NCBI GenBank assembly: GCA_947447465.1 | Contig: CANFKE010000002.1 | Location: 62,001 to 126,000, forward strand | Length of the DNA stretch: 64,000 nt | Direction: 5' to 3' | From: Chitinophagaceae bacterium | Lineage (GTDB): Bacteria > Bacteroidota > Bacteroidia > Chitinophagales > Chitinophagaceae | Part shown: positions 1 through 8,149 of the stretch, piece by piece | Layout of the letters: each line of letters begins with the position of its first letter | How positions within the stretch are numbered: position 1 is the stretch's first letter | Notes under the pieces: generated by a model | Databases searched by the model: none | What the model saw: the letters and a program-made list of their open reading frames with translations, nothing else | Told to the model about the DNA's origin: nothing | Position numbers and translations under genes: made by a program

Positions 1-1055
1 ATGTTGACAGTTGCTTTATCATTTTCACGCTCAGGCAGATTCAATTCGAAAAGTTGCTCAGTGCCTTCAAATGGTGCGTTGAAATAGATCTTCATGTCTC
101 CATTTGCCCAAATAAAGCCACCCACTGTACCATTCCAGTTCGCGGTCACATTTTTCTTTTTTTTCTTTTCAACATCCATTATTATGATGTCGTTCTTATC
201 TGCTTCGTAGCCATCGTGAGCCATGCTGAGCCATGCGATACGCTTACCATCTTTGCTAAAAGAGGGAGCCATATCGTAGCCGTTCATACCTGCACTCCAG
301 TTATCGGTCTTGGTTGTTGTTACATCATAATAATACAGGTCAGTATTAGTACTGGTGGCATATTCTTTGCCAAATTTCTTTTTACATACATATACAAACC
401 CCTTACTATCCGGTGACCAAACAAGGTCTTCAGCTCCTCCAAAAGGTTTTTGAGGGCAATCGAACATCTGGTCTTCCATTATGTCGGTAACCTTACCTGT
501 CTCTATATTGGCAATGAAGATGTGTGAGAATTTGCCATCTTCCCAAGTATCCCAATGTCGGTTGTTGAGGTCGGTATATACTTTAGCAGTGGTATTAGGT
601 AAGTCAGGATAAATATCTGTCCCCAACATTGGTTTCATCAATACATCTTTAGAGAATGCAACGTATTTGCCATTGGGTGAAACCCATACATTCTCCGCAT
701 TTTGTAATCCATTATAGACCTCTGTCCATGAGTTACCCGCATCAGTGCTTTTGTAAAGAATGTTGTCATAATAAGAGTACCACAGATCATCGAAGCGTTG
801 TGTTACTGTTTTGCCCGCATCTGTGGTCCATTCTTTTTTGCTGCCATCCTCTATTGCTACTCTGTAATGATGGCTAGTGCTTTTTTCAGTTTTCCAATCT
901 GTAGATCGGGATGAATAGTATAGGTACTTACCATCTTTGCTCACTGCATCGGCCGATACCTTGCGAACGCTCAGCAGCATTTCGGGGGTCATGCGCTCTT
1001 GGGCGTATGTGGCTGCACTAAGGAGTAATAATAAAGGGAGTATTGTTCTTTTCAT
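1..1055 (-). CDS. S9-family peptidase, N-terminal part (3' end cut by window edge)
   Basis: Reading from the ATG at 1055-1053, about 351 codons remain open to the window edge, so the C-terminal part lies outside. Residues 1-18 form a signal peptide ending in a T-Y-A/Q cleavage site, so the protein is exported. The mature part starts ERMTPEMLLSVRKVSA, which resembles the opening of Bacteroidota S9 peptidases of the acylaminoacyl/dipeptidyl peptidase type. Several PD40 beta-propeller blades are visible as SKDGKYLYY, SPDSKGFVYV and SKDGKRIAWL. In this family the propeller gates a C-terminal alpha/beta-hydrolase domain with a Ser-Asp-His triad, which would be beyond the window, so catalysis cannot be confirmed. 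Family assignment is good; substrate is unknown. Confidence 0.82.
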   Translation of the reverse strand, partial: MKRTILPLLLLLSAATYAQERMTPEMLLSVRKVSADAVSKDGKYLYYSSRSTDWKTEKSTSHHYRVAIEDGSKKEWTTDAGKTVTQRFDDLWYSYYDNILYKSTDAGNSWTEVYNGLQNAENVWVSPNGKYVAFSKDVLMKPMLGTDIYPDLPNTTAKVYTDLNNRHWDTWEDGKFSHIFIANIETGKVTDIMEDQMFDCPQKPFGGAEDLVWSPDSKGFVYVCKKKFGKEYATSTNTDLYYYDVTTTKTDNWSAGMNGYDMAPSFSKDGKRIAWLSMAHDGYEADKNDIIIMDVEKKKKKNVTANWNGTVGGFIWANGDMKIYFNAPFEGTEQLFELNLPERENDKATVN

Positions 1056-1099
1056 ATTTGCAATTGGAAATTCTGTAAAATCTGTGTGCTATATTATAT

Positions 1100-1107
1100 C
1101 AAATGTA
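1100..1107 (-). promoter_or_regulatory. -7 promoter box of the S9 peptidase gene
   Basis: On the minus strand the sequence is TACATTTG, a full match to the Bacteroidota TAnnTTTG box, about 45 nt before the ATG. A second match, TACCTTTG, lies at 1123-1130. No convincing -33 element is seen for either. Confidence 0.45.
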
Positions 1108-1167
1108 ATAAATGTAGTCAAGCAAAGGTATATGTGGGTAACAATTGTAGTTTAATAATTGTTACGA

Positions 1168-2646
1168 TTACTTTTTAATGCTTGAACGATCTGTCTGCTT
1201 TTTGGGTTCCTGTTTAGGCTCAAAGTCAACAATATTTTCCCATCCTGATCTCAAAATGAGTAAGCCTCCCGAATAGGGGATAACTTCTTCCGGTTGAACT
1301 TTGCCAAAAAGATTTCCCGGGTCCCATTTGCCATTTTTATTCCTGTCTTCAATAATTCGGAAAGAATATTTGGCAGGTTTAAGTCGTGTGAGATCTATAG
1401 TAGTGTCAGTAACAGCTTTCTGATATATGGTGTCATTGTCGGCCATTACCTGTAAAACAAAAGATGAGCCTTTATACTTACCTGGTAATCTGATACTTAT
1501 CTTACCATAATCATCGTCTTCTTTAGTTCTGAAAATATATTTTGCCGGAGGTACTTCAGTGCCTGCGGAATCTTTGGCGAATCCTTTGGCTAATCGTAAA
1601 GTATATAATGTATTCTCTTTCCAATTGACAGCTAATCTTAGCTTATTAGGGTTTGCTGGGTCTGAAACAACATTGTAGCTTTCCGAAATATTTACATTGC
1701 TGCTATCATAACTAAGAGTGACCTTGTCTTTGTTAATGACCGGGAAACGAGAAAAGTTTACCAGCAGATCATTATTAATATCAAATGTGCGTTTGTCTTT
1801 TGAAGAAGTATCGATGGCCAGAGTGTATGAGAAAACATCGGATCTGGTCTGTCCAATTCCGGTTCTGGTGTTGATCTTTGTTGAACTATCAGTAGTCTTT
1901 TTTGTGGTATCTACTTCAGTAAATAATTTCAAGACAATTGGAGCTTCAGTTGAATCTCCCGGCATAACAAAATGATCCAGAAAAGAGATCATTTCAGATT
2001 CTCCGTCATACATTTTATTGTCGTTAGCATCTTTGATCGCATACACCCGAAATTGTTTTTTCGGTAATCCTTTAAACTGGAAATTTCCAGACCCATCTAC
2101 ATGTGTAATATATTTAGGGGCGTGTCTTACAATGGCACTGTCGTTTTCAGAGGCATTGTATAAGACAATTATAGTGCCGCTACTATCTGGTAGTCCTGTT
2201 GCTGCATTGATTATCTTACCACTTAATTGTAATGAGTCAAAAAAGGTGCCTGTGCTGAAAACATAAGTGTAAGCTGGGTATGGGTTATTTTCATGCAGAT
2301 CTCTGATAGCATTGTTGAACGATATACGATATGTGGTATTATCTTCTAAAAGTGTATCCGGAATTTTTACAACTACCTTTTTGTTTATGCTGGTAACAGT
2401 AGGCTGTATAGTTAACAATGGAGATATCTGAACTTCTTTAGCCGCATCATTGAGTGTAATGTACTCATCAAAGGTCAGCTCTAATTTCTTTAGTCTTGTG
2501 TTCTTTAAAGAATCTGCGGGTGAAATTGTCAGACGTTTAGGTGGTGTAATATCTTTTTTTCCACCTGTTGGGGTGGTGATATTGGCGCATGCTGTTAATG
2601 TGAGTATGCAGATACCTAATAAATAATGAAGTAAACGGTTATTCAT
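1168..2646 (-). CDS. Ig-like domain lipoprotein
   Basis: The N-terminus is a lipoprotein signal peptide with lipobox LTAC and Cys20, so the protein is probably membrane-anchored. Residues about 30-130 begin with a PP-x-SPADS segment followed by a beta-rich stretch resembling a bacterial Ig-like (Big_5) domain. Two Asp/Asn-rich loops, KDANDNKMYDGE near residue 205 and EDRNKNGKWDPG near residue 445, look like the calcium-type or turn motifs common at the ends of such domains. At 492 aa it fits a widespread, functionally uncharacterised Bacteroidota family. It is transcribed alone, towards the S9 gene. A cell-surface structural or binding role is an inference only. Confidence 0.8.
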   Translation of the reverse strand: MNNRLLHYLLGICILTLTACANITTPTGGKKDITPPKRLTISPADSLKNTRLKKLELTFDEYITLNDAAKEVQISPLLTIQPTVTSINKKVVVKIPDTLLEDNTTYRISFNNAIRDLHENNPYPAYTYVFSTGTFFDSLQLSGKIINAATGLPDSSGTIIVLYNASENDSAIVRHAPKYITHVDGSGNFQFKGLPKKQFRVYAIKDANDNKMYDGESEMISFLDHFVMPGDSTEAPIVLKLFTEVDTTKKTTDSSTKINTRTGIGQTRSDVFSYTLAIDTSSKDKRTFDINNDLLVNFSRFPVINKDKVTLSYDSSNVNISESYNVVSDPANPNKLRLAVNWKENTLYTLRLAKGFAKDSAGTEVPPAKYIFRTKEDDDYGKISIRLPGKYKGSSFVLQVMADNDTIYQKAVTDTTIDLTRLKPAKYSFRIIEDRNKNGKWDPGNLFGKVQPEEVIPYSGGLLILRSGWENIVDFEPKQEPKKQTDRSSIKK

Positions 2647-2654
2647 TTGCGCGT

Positions 2655-2662
2655 CAAAAATA
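2655..2662 (-). promoter_or_regulatory. -7 promoter box of the Ig-like lipoprotein gene
   Basis: The minus-strand sequence is TATTTTTG. Placing the start site about 5 nt after the box leaves a leader of only about 4 nt before the ATG at 2646. Confidence 0.45.
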
Positions 2663-2819
2663 ATGAAAAAAGCAGGGTGTATGAGGCATATTATTTAAAT
2701 AGTAACAAGGTGTTGGGAAAATGTACTACAAATCATAATGTATAGAATTGTTGAGGGTAGGCTAAGACTTTAGGATAATAAATGTTTGAGTTTTCTTTTT
2801 TCTTTTTCAGTTTATGCTA

Positions 2820-2827
2820 TACCTTTG
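2820..2827 (+). promoter_or_regulatory. -7 promoter box of the SRP RNA gene
   Basis: TACCTTTG matches TAnnTTTG exactly and ends 4-5 nt before the first base of the RNA's closing helix. This makes it a useful internal ruler for box-to-start-site distance elsewhere in the window. No clear -33 TTTG is present at the expected distance, only a T-rich run. Confidence 0.65.
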
Positions 2828-2830
2828 CAT

Positions 2831-2936
2831 CTCTGGCAGGTCTTATACGGTCAGCTCCTACTGAATCCCCCAGGACAGGAATGTAGCAAGGGTAGGTGGT
2901 CGTAGCGGCGCGATGTGAGTAACCTGCCAGTTTTTT
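2831..2936 (+). ncRNA. ffs: Small signal recognition particle RNA (4.5S-like)
   Basis: The RNA binds Ffh to form the signal recognition particle that targets membrane and secreted proteins. The diagnostic apical part is at 2870-2890: a CCAGG strand, a GGAA tetraloop and a GTAGCA strand, the conserved Ffh-binding hairpin with its internal loops. The ends pair as CTGGCAGGT (2833-2841) with ACCTGCCAG (2922-2930), a perfect 9-bp closing helix. A run of six T follows at 2931-2936 and would serve as terminator. Size (about 100 nt) is right for the short bacterial form lacking an Alu domain. It stands alone between an Ig-like lipoprotein and a protease gene; I see nothing else in the rest of 2647-3111. 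Confidence 0.88.
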
Positions 2937-3111
2937 ATTGTCCGCATTTAAACCATTTGGTTTTTTCCAGTCTAATGCGCGGATTTCATAGTCAATAAGT
3001 CAATCAAGAATTACCGGAATTTATTACGCATTGTCTGATTTGTTATGCGTTTTGTATTGCATTTACTATTAACTTCACGGCGCTTATTTAAAATAAATAA
3101 TTTTAATTTCC

Positions 3112-5343
3112 ATGTTCAAAAAGTTTTCAATTGTGTTGACGGCCTTATTCTGTATGGCCAAAGTGAGCAATGCACAAGAACCCTGCATCACTGATCAAAA
3201 GTATTGGGAGTCTGTAAAGAAGTATCCGCAGATACTTGAGTACGAGCGACAGTTTGAGGAGCAAATGAATGCAGTCTATGCACATGGTATTCCCGGAGTC
3301 GGAGCAAAAACTACACTGAGTCCTTTCGATACTACAATATTTGATATTCCGTTGGTAGTTCATATTGTGCATGATTATGGTGCAGAATATCTACCGGACA
3401 ATGACGTATTTGATGCAGTTAAATACTGGGCTCAGGTCTATATGGCGCAGAATACTGACACTTCCAGTGTTATCGATCCATTCAAAAAATATGTTGGTAA
3501 TCCTCGCATGAGATTACATCTGGCGACCATTGATCCTAATGGTAACCCCACAAAAGGTATTGTACATGACCATTCCTACCTGACCACTAATGCAGATGAT
3601 CAGGCCAAATACAGCCAGTGGCCTCAAAATAAGTATATCAATCTTTGGTTCATCAATACATTTGGTGCTGCATCTACAGGTGCTGCCGCTTATGCATACT
3701 ATCCATCTTCGGCATCATTTATGCCATACTATGATGGTGTTATAGGCCTTTATACTTACATCAATTACGATAAGGCTATTCCGCATGAATTAGGACATGT
3801 ACTCAATCTGCAGCATGTTTGGGGAAATACCAATGCACCAGATGTGGCTTGCGGCGATGATCAGGTGTGGGATACCCCTCCAACAAAAGGACATAATCCT
3901 GTGGGTTGCAGTGCCGCAGCACTATATGATGTTAACTGTGCCACCGGTTATACACATACCTACACTTCAATTTCCGGTCTGGCAGATTCTCTGGTTGATT
4001 TTCCGGATACGACCAATGCACAGAACATAATGGATTATACCTACTGCCAGCGCATGTTTACAAAAGGACAGTGCGATCGTATGCGTAATGCATTGACTGC
4101 TGCAACTGCCGGTCGTAATAATCTTATCACTGCAGCTAACTTAGTGGCTACCGGTGCATTGGCGCCAACGCCTGATCTTCCGCCAGTAGCTGATTTTTCT
4201 ATTGAAAGAGCTACCGGAACCGGGATTATTACTGATGCACGTACAGTTTTCCTTACTCCTGCCAGCGGTGGTAATTTTAATTTCAGAAACAGAAGCTGGA
4301 ACGATACCATTTCCGGTGTTAACTGGACCTTCTCTAATGGGGCTACTACTCCTACTTCCACATCGACTACAACCGTACTTAACAGATTTACCACTACTGG
4401 TTGGGTCACTGTAACACTTGCAGCGACTTCAAATGCCGGTACTACGACTCTGGTAAATGACCATGCAGTATATGTGGCAGATACTACACCGGTTGGCGGA
4501 TTTGGTTACTATCAAGGTTTTCACAGTGCTGCTGAAGTAAGTAACTGGCCTGCTTTTAACTATTTTGACAATCAGTATAAGTGGGGTTTCTTTACCGGCG
4601 CCAGCAGTGACGGTGATAATACTTGCATGAGATACAGATCATTCGATACTACACAGAAACGCATTGCCACACCACTTGGTGATCATGATGATCTTTTTAG
4701 CCCTGCATTTAACCTTTCAGGACTATCCGGTAATATTTACCTGAATTTCAAGACAGCAGCTGCATCAGCACCAACATCAGGTATTACAGGGCCAGTCGGA
4801 GATTCATTGGAGATCGATGCTACTACTAATGGAGGAATGAGATGGACAAAGATCGTAGGATATAAGAGAGGAACATTAGTCAATAATGGAACTAAATCTA
4901 CTGAGTTCGTACCGGGTTCTTCTTCTACATGGACTGCACGTGGAATTGCAATTCCTGCCGCTTACTTAACTCCTAATACATTTTTCAGGTTCAGGTACTG
5001 GCCGGGAAATACGGGTAATAACCTTTATCTGGATGGTTTAAATATTTCAGGATTCCCTGCTGACGTTGAACAAATAGCAAATTCCGGAAATCAACTAACT
5101 ATATTCCCTAATCCAACCAATGAAGGATGTAAGCTAGTATTCAAAACCGGTAATGAAAGCATTGTACGTACTTCGATCAAGGACATTACAGGTAGAATAG
5201 TGTATGAAGCAAATGAAGCATATGCACCTAATTCTACTGTTCAGCAGACAATAGGCAGAGATATTACACCAAATGCCGGTATATATTTTGTTTCTGTTGT
5301 TGTTGATGGCGCAATCTTTACTCAAAAGCTGGTAGTATATTAA
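3112..5343 (+). CDS. Secreted M43-type zinc metalloprotease with T9SS sorting tail (paralogue 1)
   Basis: The signal peptide runs to SNA/Q at residues 21-22. The catalytic domain carries the extended zinc motif HELGHVLNLQH with H225, E226, H229 and H235, and downstream an NIMDY Met-turn, as in the pappalysin (M43) clan of metzincins. Residues about 385-455 form a PKD-like beta domain (WTFSNGA). A jelly-roll-like region follows. The last 75 residues begin FPNPTNEG and end in TQKLVVY, a type A T9SS sorting domain, so the enzyme should cross the outer membrane by type IX secretion and be anchored or released. Its C-terminal half diverges most from its two neighbours. It likely degrades extracellular protein; the real substrate is unknown. 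The three-gene array looks like tandem duplication. Confidence 0.9.
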   Translation: MFKKFSIVLTALFCMAKVSNAQEPCITDQKYWESVKKYPQILEYERQFEEQMNAVYAHGIPGVGAKTTLSPFDTTIFDIPLVVHIVHDYGAEYLPDNDVFDAVKYWAQVYMAQNTDTSSVIDPFKKYVGNPRMRLHLATIDPNGNPTKGIVHDHSYLTTNADDQAKYSQWPQNKYINLWFINTFGAASTGAAAYAYYPSSASFMPYYDGVIGLYTYINYDKAIPHELGHVLNLQHVWGNTNAPDVACGDDQVWDTPPTKGHNPVGCSAAALYDVNCATGYTHTYTSISGLADSLVDFPDTTNAQNIMDYTYCQRMFTKGQCDRMRNALTAATAGRNNLITAANLVATGALAPTPDLPPVADFSIERATGTGIITDARTVFLTPASGGNFNFRNRSWNDTISGVNWTFSNGATTPTSTSTTTVLNRFTTTGWVTVTLAATSNAGTTTLVNDHAVYVADTTPVGGFGYYQGFHSAAEVSNWPAFNYFDNQYKWGFFTGASSDGDNTCMRYRSFDTTQKRIATPLGDHDDLFSPAFNLSGLSGNIYLNFKTAAASAPTSGITGPVGDSLEIDATTNGGMRWTKIVGYKRGTLVNNGTKSTEFVPGSSSTWTARGIAIPAAYLTPNTFFRFRYWPGNTGNNLYLDGLNISGFPADVEQIANSGNQLTIFPNPTNEGCKLVFKTGNESIVRTSIKDITGRIVYEANEAYAPNSTVQQTIGRDITPNAGIYFVSVVVDGAIFTQKLVVY

Positions 5344-5354
5344 TTTTATAAATT

Positions 5355-5400
5355 TAATATAAATGGCAGCGGATGTGATCATCCGCTGCCATTTATATTA
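5355..5400 (+). terminator. Perfect 21-bp hairpin after protease 1
   Basis: Arms 5355-5375 and 5380-5400 are exactly complementary, with loop TGAT. The GC-rich core (GGCAGCGGATG) is flanked by A/T arms, so it can act as a terminator in either direction. Confidence 0.8.
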
Positions 5401-5712
5401 GTGAAATAAGCTAAAATTATTTTGTGTTTGAATAGTTGATATTTTTGAGTTGTAATGTATCCTAATAACACAATAATTTTATTAACTTTACCCTTTGTGT
5501 AGAATAGTTGGCTAAAATTTATTCTTTTGTTGCAAAAAAATTAACAACAAAGGCACACTTTTTAGAAAATTATTTTCGATAAACCCAAGATTTCAGATAA
5601 ATACCACGTCTATATAATAGATACTCTTGTTTTGTAGTGTCACGTTTGCCGAAGTATTACTGAATAATTGGAACAACTATTTATTAACCTCTGAATTTTA
5701 TAATTTTTGCAA
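5401..5712. other. AT-rich intergenic region without a recognisable gene
   Basis: This stretch lies between the protease 1 hairpin and protease 2. I see no ORF or RNA fold that I can support. A near-match promoter box (TAACTTTA, 5483-5490) is present, but no clear start site can be assigned. Confidence 0.5.
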
Positions 5713-7971
5713 ATGAAAAAAACTACTTCTCTGTTAATGCTGTCAGCGTCGTTACTATCCGGCACTGCCTTTGCACAGCAAAAGTGCGCTACCGATGAGA
5801 CGCACAGACAGTATATCAAAGAAAACCCTGCTTTAGCTGAACGTGAGCGCGAATTTAATGCTGCGATCAGCCGTAATCTGAGTCATCTTGATGTTCATGC
5901 ACTCCACCGTACTACTACAAGTACTGCGGATACTATCATAGACATTCCGGTTGCTATCCATATTCAACATAGCTACACAACAACTGACTTCATAACCGAT
6001 GATGCAGTATATGCATTGATCAAGAGAATGAATAATACTTATTCATTGAACTATGATACTTCATCAGTTATCAAGCCATTCAAGAAATTTGTAGGTAAAG
6101 CAAATATACGTTTCCATCTTGCGACCAAGGATCCGATGGGCATGCCTACAACAGGTATCACCCGTAGATTCAGCTATCTGACAATGGGTGGTGACAATCA
6201 GGTAAAGATGGATCTGTGGTCTCCTCAGAACTATTATAATATCTGGTTTGAGAATACAATCGGCATGGCTGTTTCAGGTGGTACAGTATTGGCATATGCT
6301 CAGTTTCCTACAGACTTTGATGCCAGATCTTTTTATGATGGTGTAATATGTGCTGCTCCATTTATTGGTGATGGTAGTACTTTAGAGCATGAATCAGGTC
6401 ACTATTTCAGTTTGTATCACCCATGGAATAGCAGTAATGCTGCTTGCGGTACTGCCGGAGCATGCGGAGATGATGAAGTTGATGATACCCCTCCAACAAT
6501 AGGTCATCCAAGTGGTTGCTCTTTGTATGATACAACTTGCGCGCACAACTATTTTAAGATCTATCCTGATATGTTGGGTCTTGATTCATTGGTCAATTAC
6601 CCTGATACTACCAATACGCAGAATATCATGGACTATGCAGATTGTGAGTTGATGTTCTCAAAAGGTCAGGTAGCCCGTATGCGTGCTTGTCTTGAAACAG
6701 ACGTACATCGTCATAATCTATATGATACTTTCAATTTAAGGATCACAGGAGCATTGGATGCACGTCCGGATCTGACACCAATGCCTGAGTTTTTCCCAAC
6801 TAATCCATCATCTGGTGGTAAGTTCCAGTATTTTACTTGTCCGGGTACCCCGCTTAAGTTTGCCAACAGAACCTGGAGAGATACCGTAACAAGTCTTACA
6901 ATGACTTTCAGTAACGGTGCATCACAGCCTACTTATACGGTTGCTAATCCCAATTATAATTCTACTGTTAGTGAAACTTTCACTGATCAGGGTTGGGTAA
7001 ATATCTCAATGGCTGCTACAGGTAACCATTCAGGAACTAATACTGTAGCCTTCACTAATTCTATCTATGTTGCTGATGCAAATGCTGTTCAGCCTGAGAA
7101 TATTGTTGAAGAGTTTAACCCTGCAGAAGACCTTGCTAAATGGCCTACTTTCAATTATTACAACAATGAATTCAAGTGGCAGCATGCAGGTGTAGGTTAT
7201 TATGATAATCACTCTATGATGTACACAGGTTTTGATAACCGAGTTAATCCAACTTTGGGTGTATTTCCTGTAACCGGCACTCCTAAAGGTGATTTCGATG
7301 ATTTCTTCAGTGTTCCTGTAGATCTTTCAAGCATGGCATCAGGAGCATGCAATATGAACTTCTTTACATCAGGAGCGTCAAGAACAAGTAACTCATTGGA
7401 CATCACTGATACAATGGTCATCTCCTATTCAACAGACCATGCAAAGACCTGGACTACTCTTACAGTATTGGGTAAGGGAGATCTGATCAATAAGGGAGCT
7501 ACTTACTTGCCATATGTTCCAACTTCAAACGCTGACTGGGCTGCAAAGACCATCAATATCCCAACTGCAGCACGTGGTTCTTATGTTATCTTCCGTTTCC
7601 GTTATCAGCCAGGTGTTGACCATAATGGTTATCTGGTAAGCACCGGTAACAATTTCTACATGGACAGGTTGAGCTTTGGCAGATATCCTGCAGGTGTTAA
7701 TGATGTTAAAATGGGTGATCTTGATGTAGCGGTTGTTCCTAATCCAACTAACAGCAATGCTTATGTGATCGTAAAGGATGCTAACAATGCTACAGCTCAT
7801 GTCATTGTTTCTGATATTGCCGGTAAGGTTGTTTACACAGTTGATCAGCAGATCAGCGGTAATGAAGCTCGTATTGAAATTCCTCAGACTGCAGTGCAGG
7901 CTAAGGGTATCTATATGGTTCAGACAACTACAGGTAACCAAACAAAGACACAAAAGTTGGTTGTTTATTAA
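5713..7971 (+). CDS. Secreted M43-type zinc metalloprotease with T9SS sorting tail (paralogue 2)
   Basis: I start it at the ATG at 5713; an in-frame TTG two codons upstream would only add two residues. A signal peptide ends at AFA/Q. The zinc site is HESGHYFSLYH starting at H226, with Met-turn NIMDYADC further on. After the protease domain come a PKD-like domain (MTFSNGA) and a beta-rich region shared with paralogue 3, then a type A T9SS sorting domain (VPNPTNSN ... TQKLVVY). All catalytic residues are intact. The protein aligns with paralogue 3 almost end to end by eye, more closely than either does with paralogue 1, suggesting the more recent duplication. Role: extracellular proteolysis, substrate unknown. 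Confidence 0.9.
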   Translation: MKKTTSLLMLSASLLSGTAFAQQKCATDETHRQYIKENPALAEREREFNAAISRNLSHLDVHALHRTTTSTADTIIDIPVAIHIQHSYTTTDFITDDAVYALIKRMNNTYSLNYDTSSVIKPFKKFVGKANIRFHLATKDPMGMPTTGITRRFSYLTMGGDNQVKMDLWSPQNYYNIWFENTIGMAVSGGTVLAYAQFPTDFDARSFYDGVICAAPFIGDGSTLEHESGHYFSLYHPWNSSNAACGTAGACGDDEVDDTPPTIGHPSGCSLYDTTCAHNYFKIYPDMLGLDSLVNYPDTTNTQNIMDYADCELMFSKGQVARMRACLETDVHRHNLYDTFNLRITGALDARPDLTPMPEFFPTNPSSGGKFQYFTCPGTPLKFANRTWRDTVTSLTMTFSNGASQPTYTVANPNYNSTVSETFTDQGWVNISMAATGNHSGTNTVAFTNSIYVADANAVQPENIVEEFNPAEDLAKWPTFNYYNNEFKWQHAGVGYYDNHSMMYTGFDNRVNPTLGVFPVTGTPKGDFDDFFSVPVDLSSMASGACNMNFFTSGASRTSNSLDITDTMVISYSTDHAKTWTTLTVLGKGDLINKGATYLPYVPTSNADWAAKTINIPTAARGSYVIFRFRYQPGVDHNGYLVSTGNNFYMDRLSFGRYPAGVNDVKMGDLDVAVVPNPTNSNAYVIVKDANNATAHVIVSDIAGKVVYTVDQQISGNEARIEIPQTAVQAKGIYMVQTTTGNQTKTQKLVVY

Positions 7972-7987
7972 TCTCCACTTTTATCAA

Positions 7988-8031
7988 TAATAAAAAGAAA
8001 GGATCGCAATTGCGATCCTTTCTTTTTATTA
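7988..8031 (+). terminator. Palindromic terminator after protease 2
   Basis: A near-perfect symmetrical hairpin centred at 8009/8010 (core GGATCGCAATTGCGATCC, arms of A/T) ends in a T-rich strand (TTTCTTTTTATT), as expected of an intrinsic terminator. Confidence 0.8.
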
Positions 8032-8121
8032 GCTATATGCAGTATATATTTGTGCCCTTATCTATAGTTTTTATCTATTTTCTTTGTTAAAAATTAAACT
8101 AACTCATTTTTATATTTTTAT

Positions 8122-8129
8122 TAACTTTG
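8122..8129 (+). promoter_or_regulatory. -7 promoter box of protease 3
   Basis: TAACTTTG is a full TAnnTTTG match about 20 nt before the ATG at 8150. No good -33 element is visible. Confidence 0.5.
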
Positions 8130-8149
8130 GCACTCTCTAAGCAATAGAT

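Noticed and set aside
5707..5712. TTG start two codons before protease 2
   Set aside because: The ATG at 5713 immediately precedes a standard KK-rich signal peptide; the TTG adds nothing.
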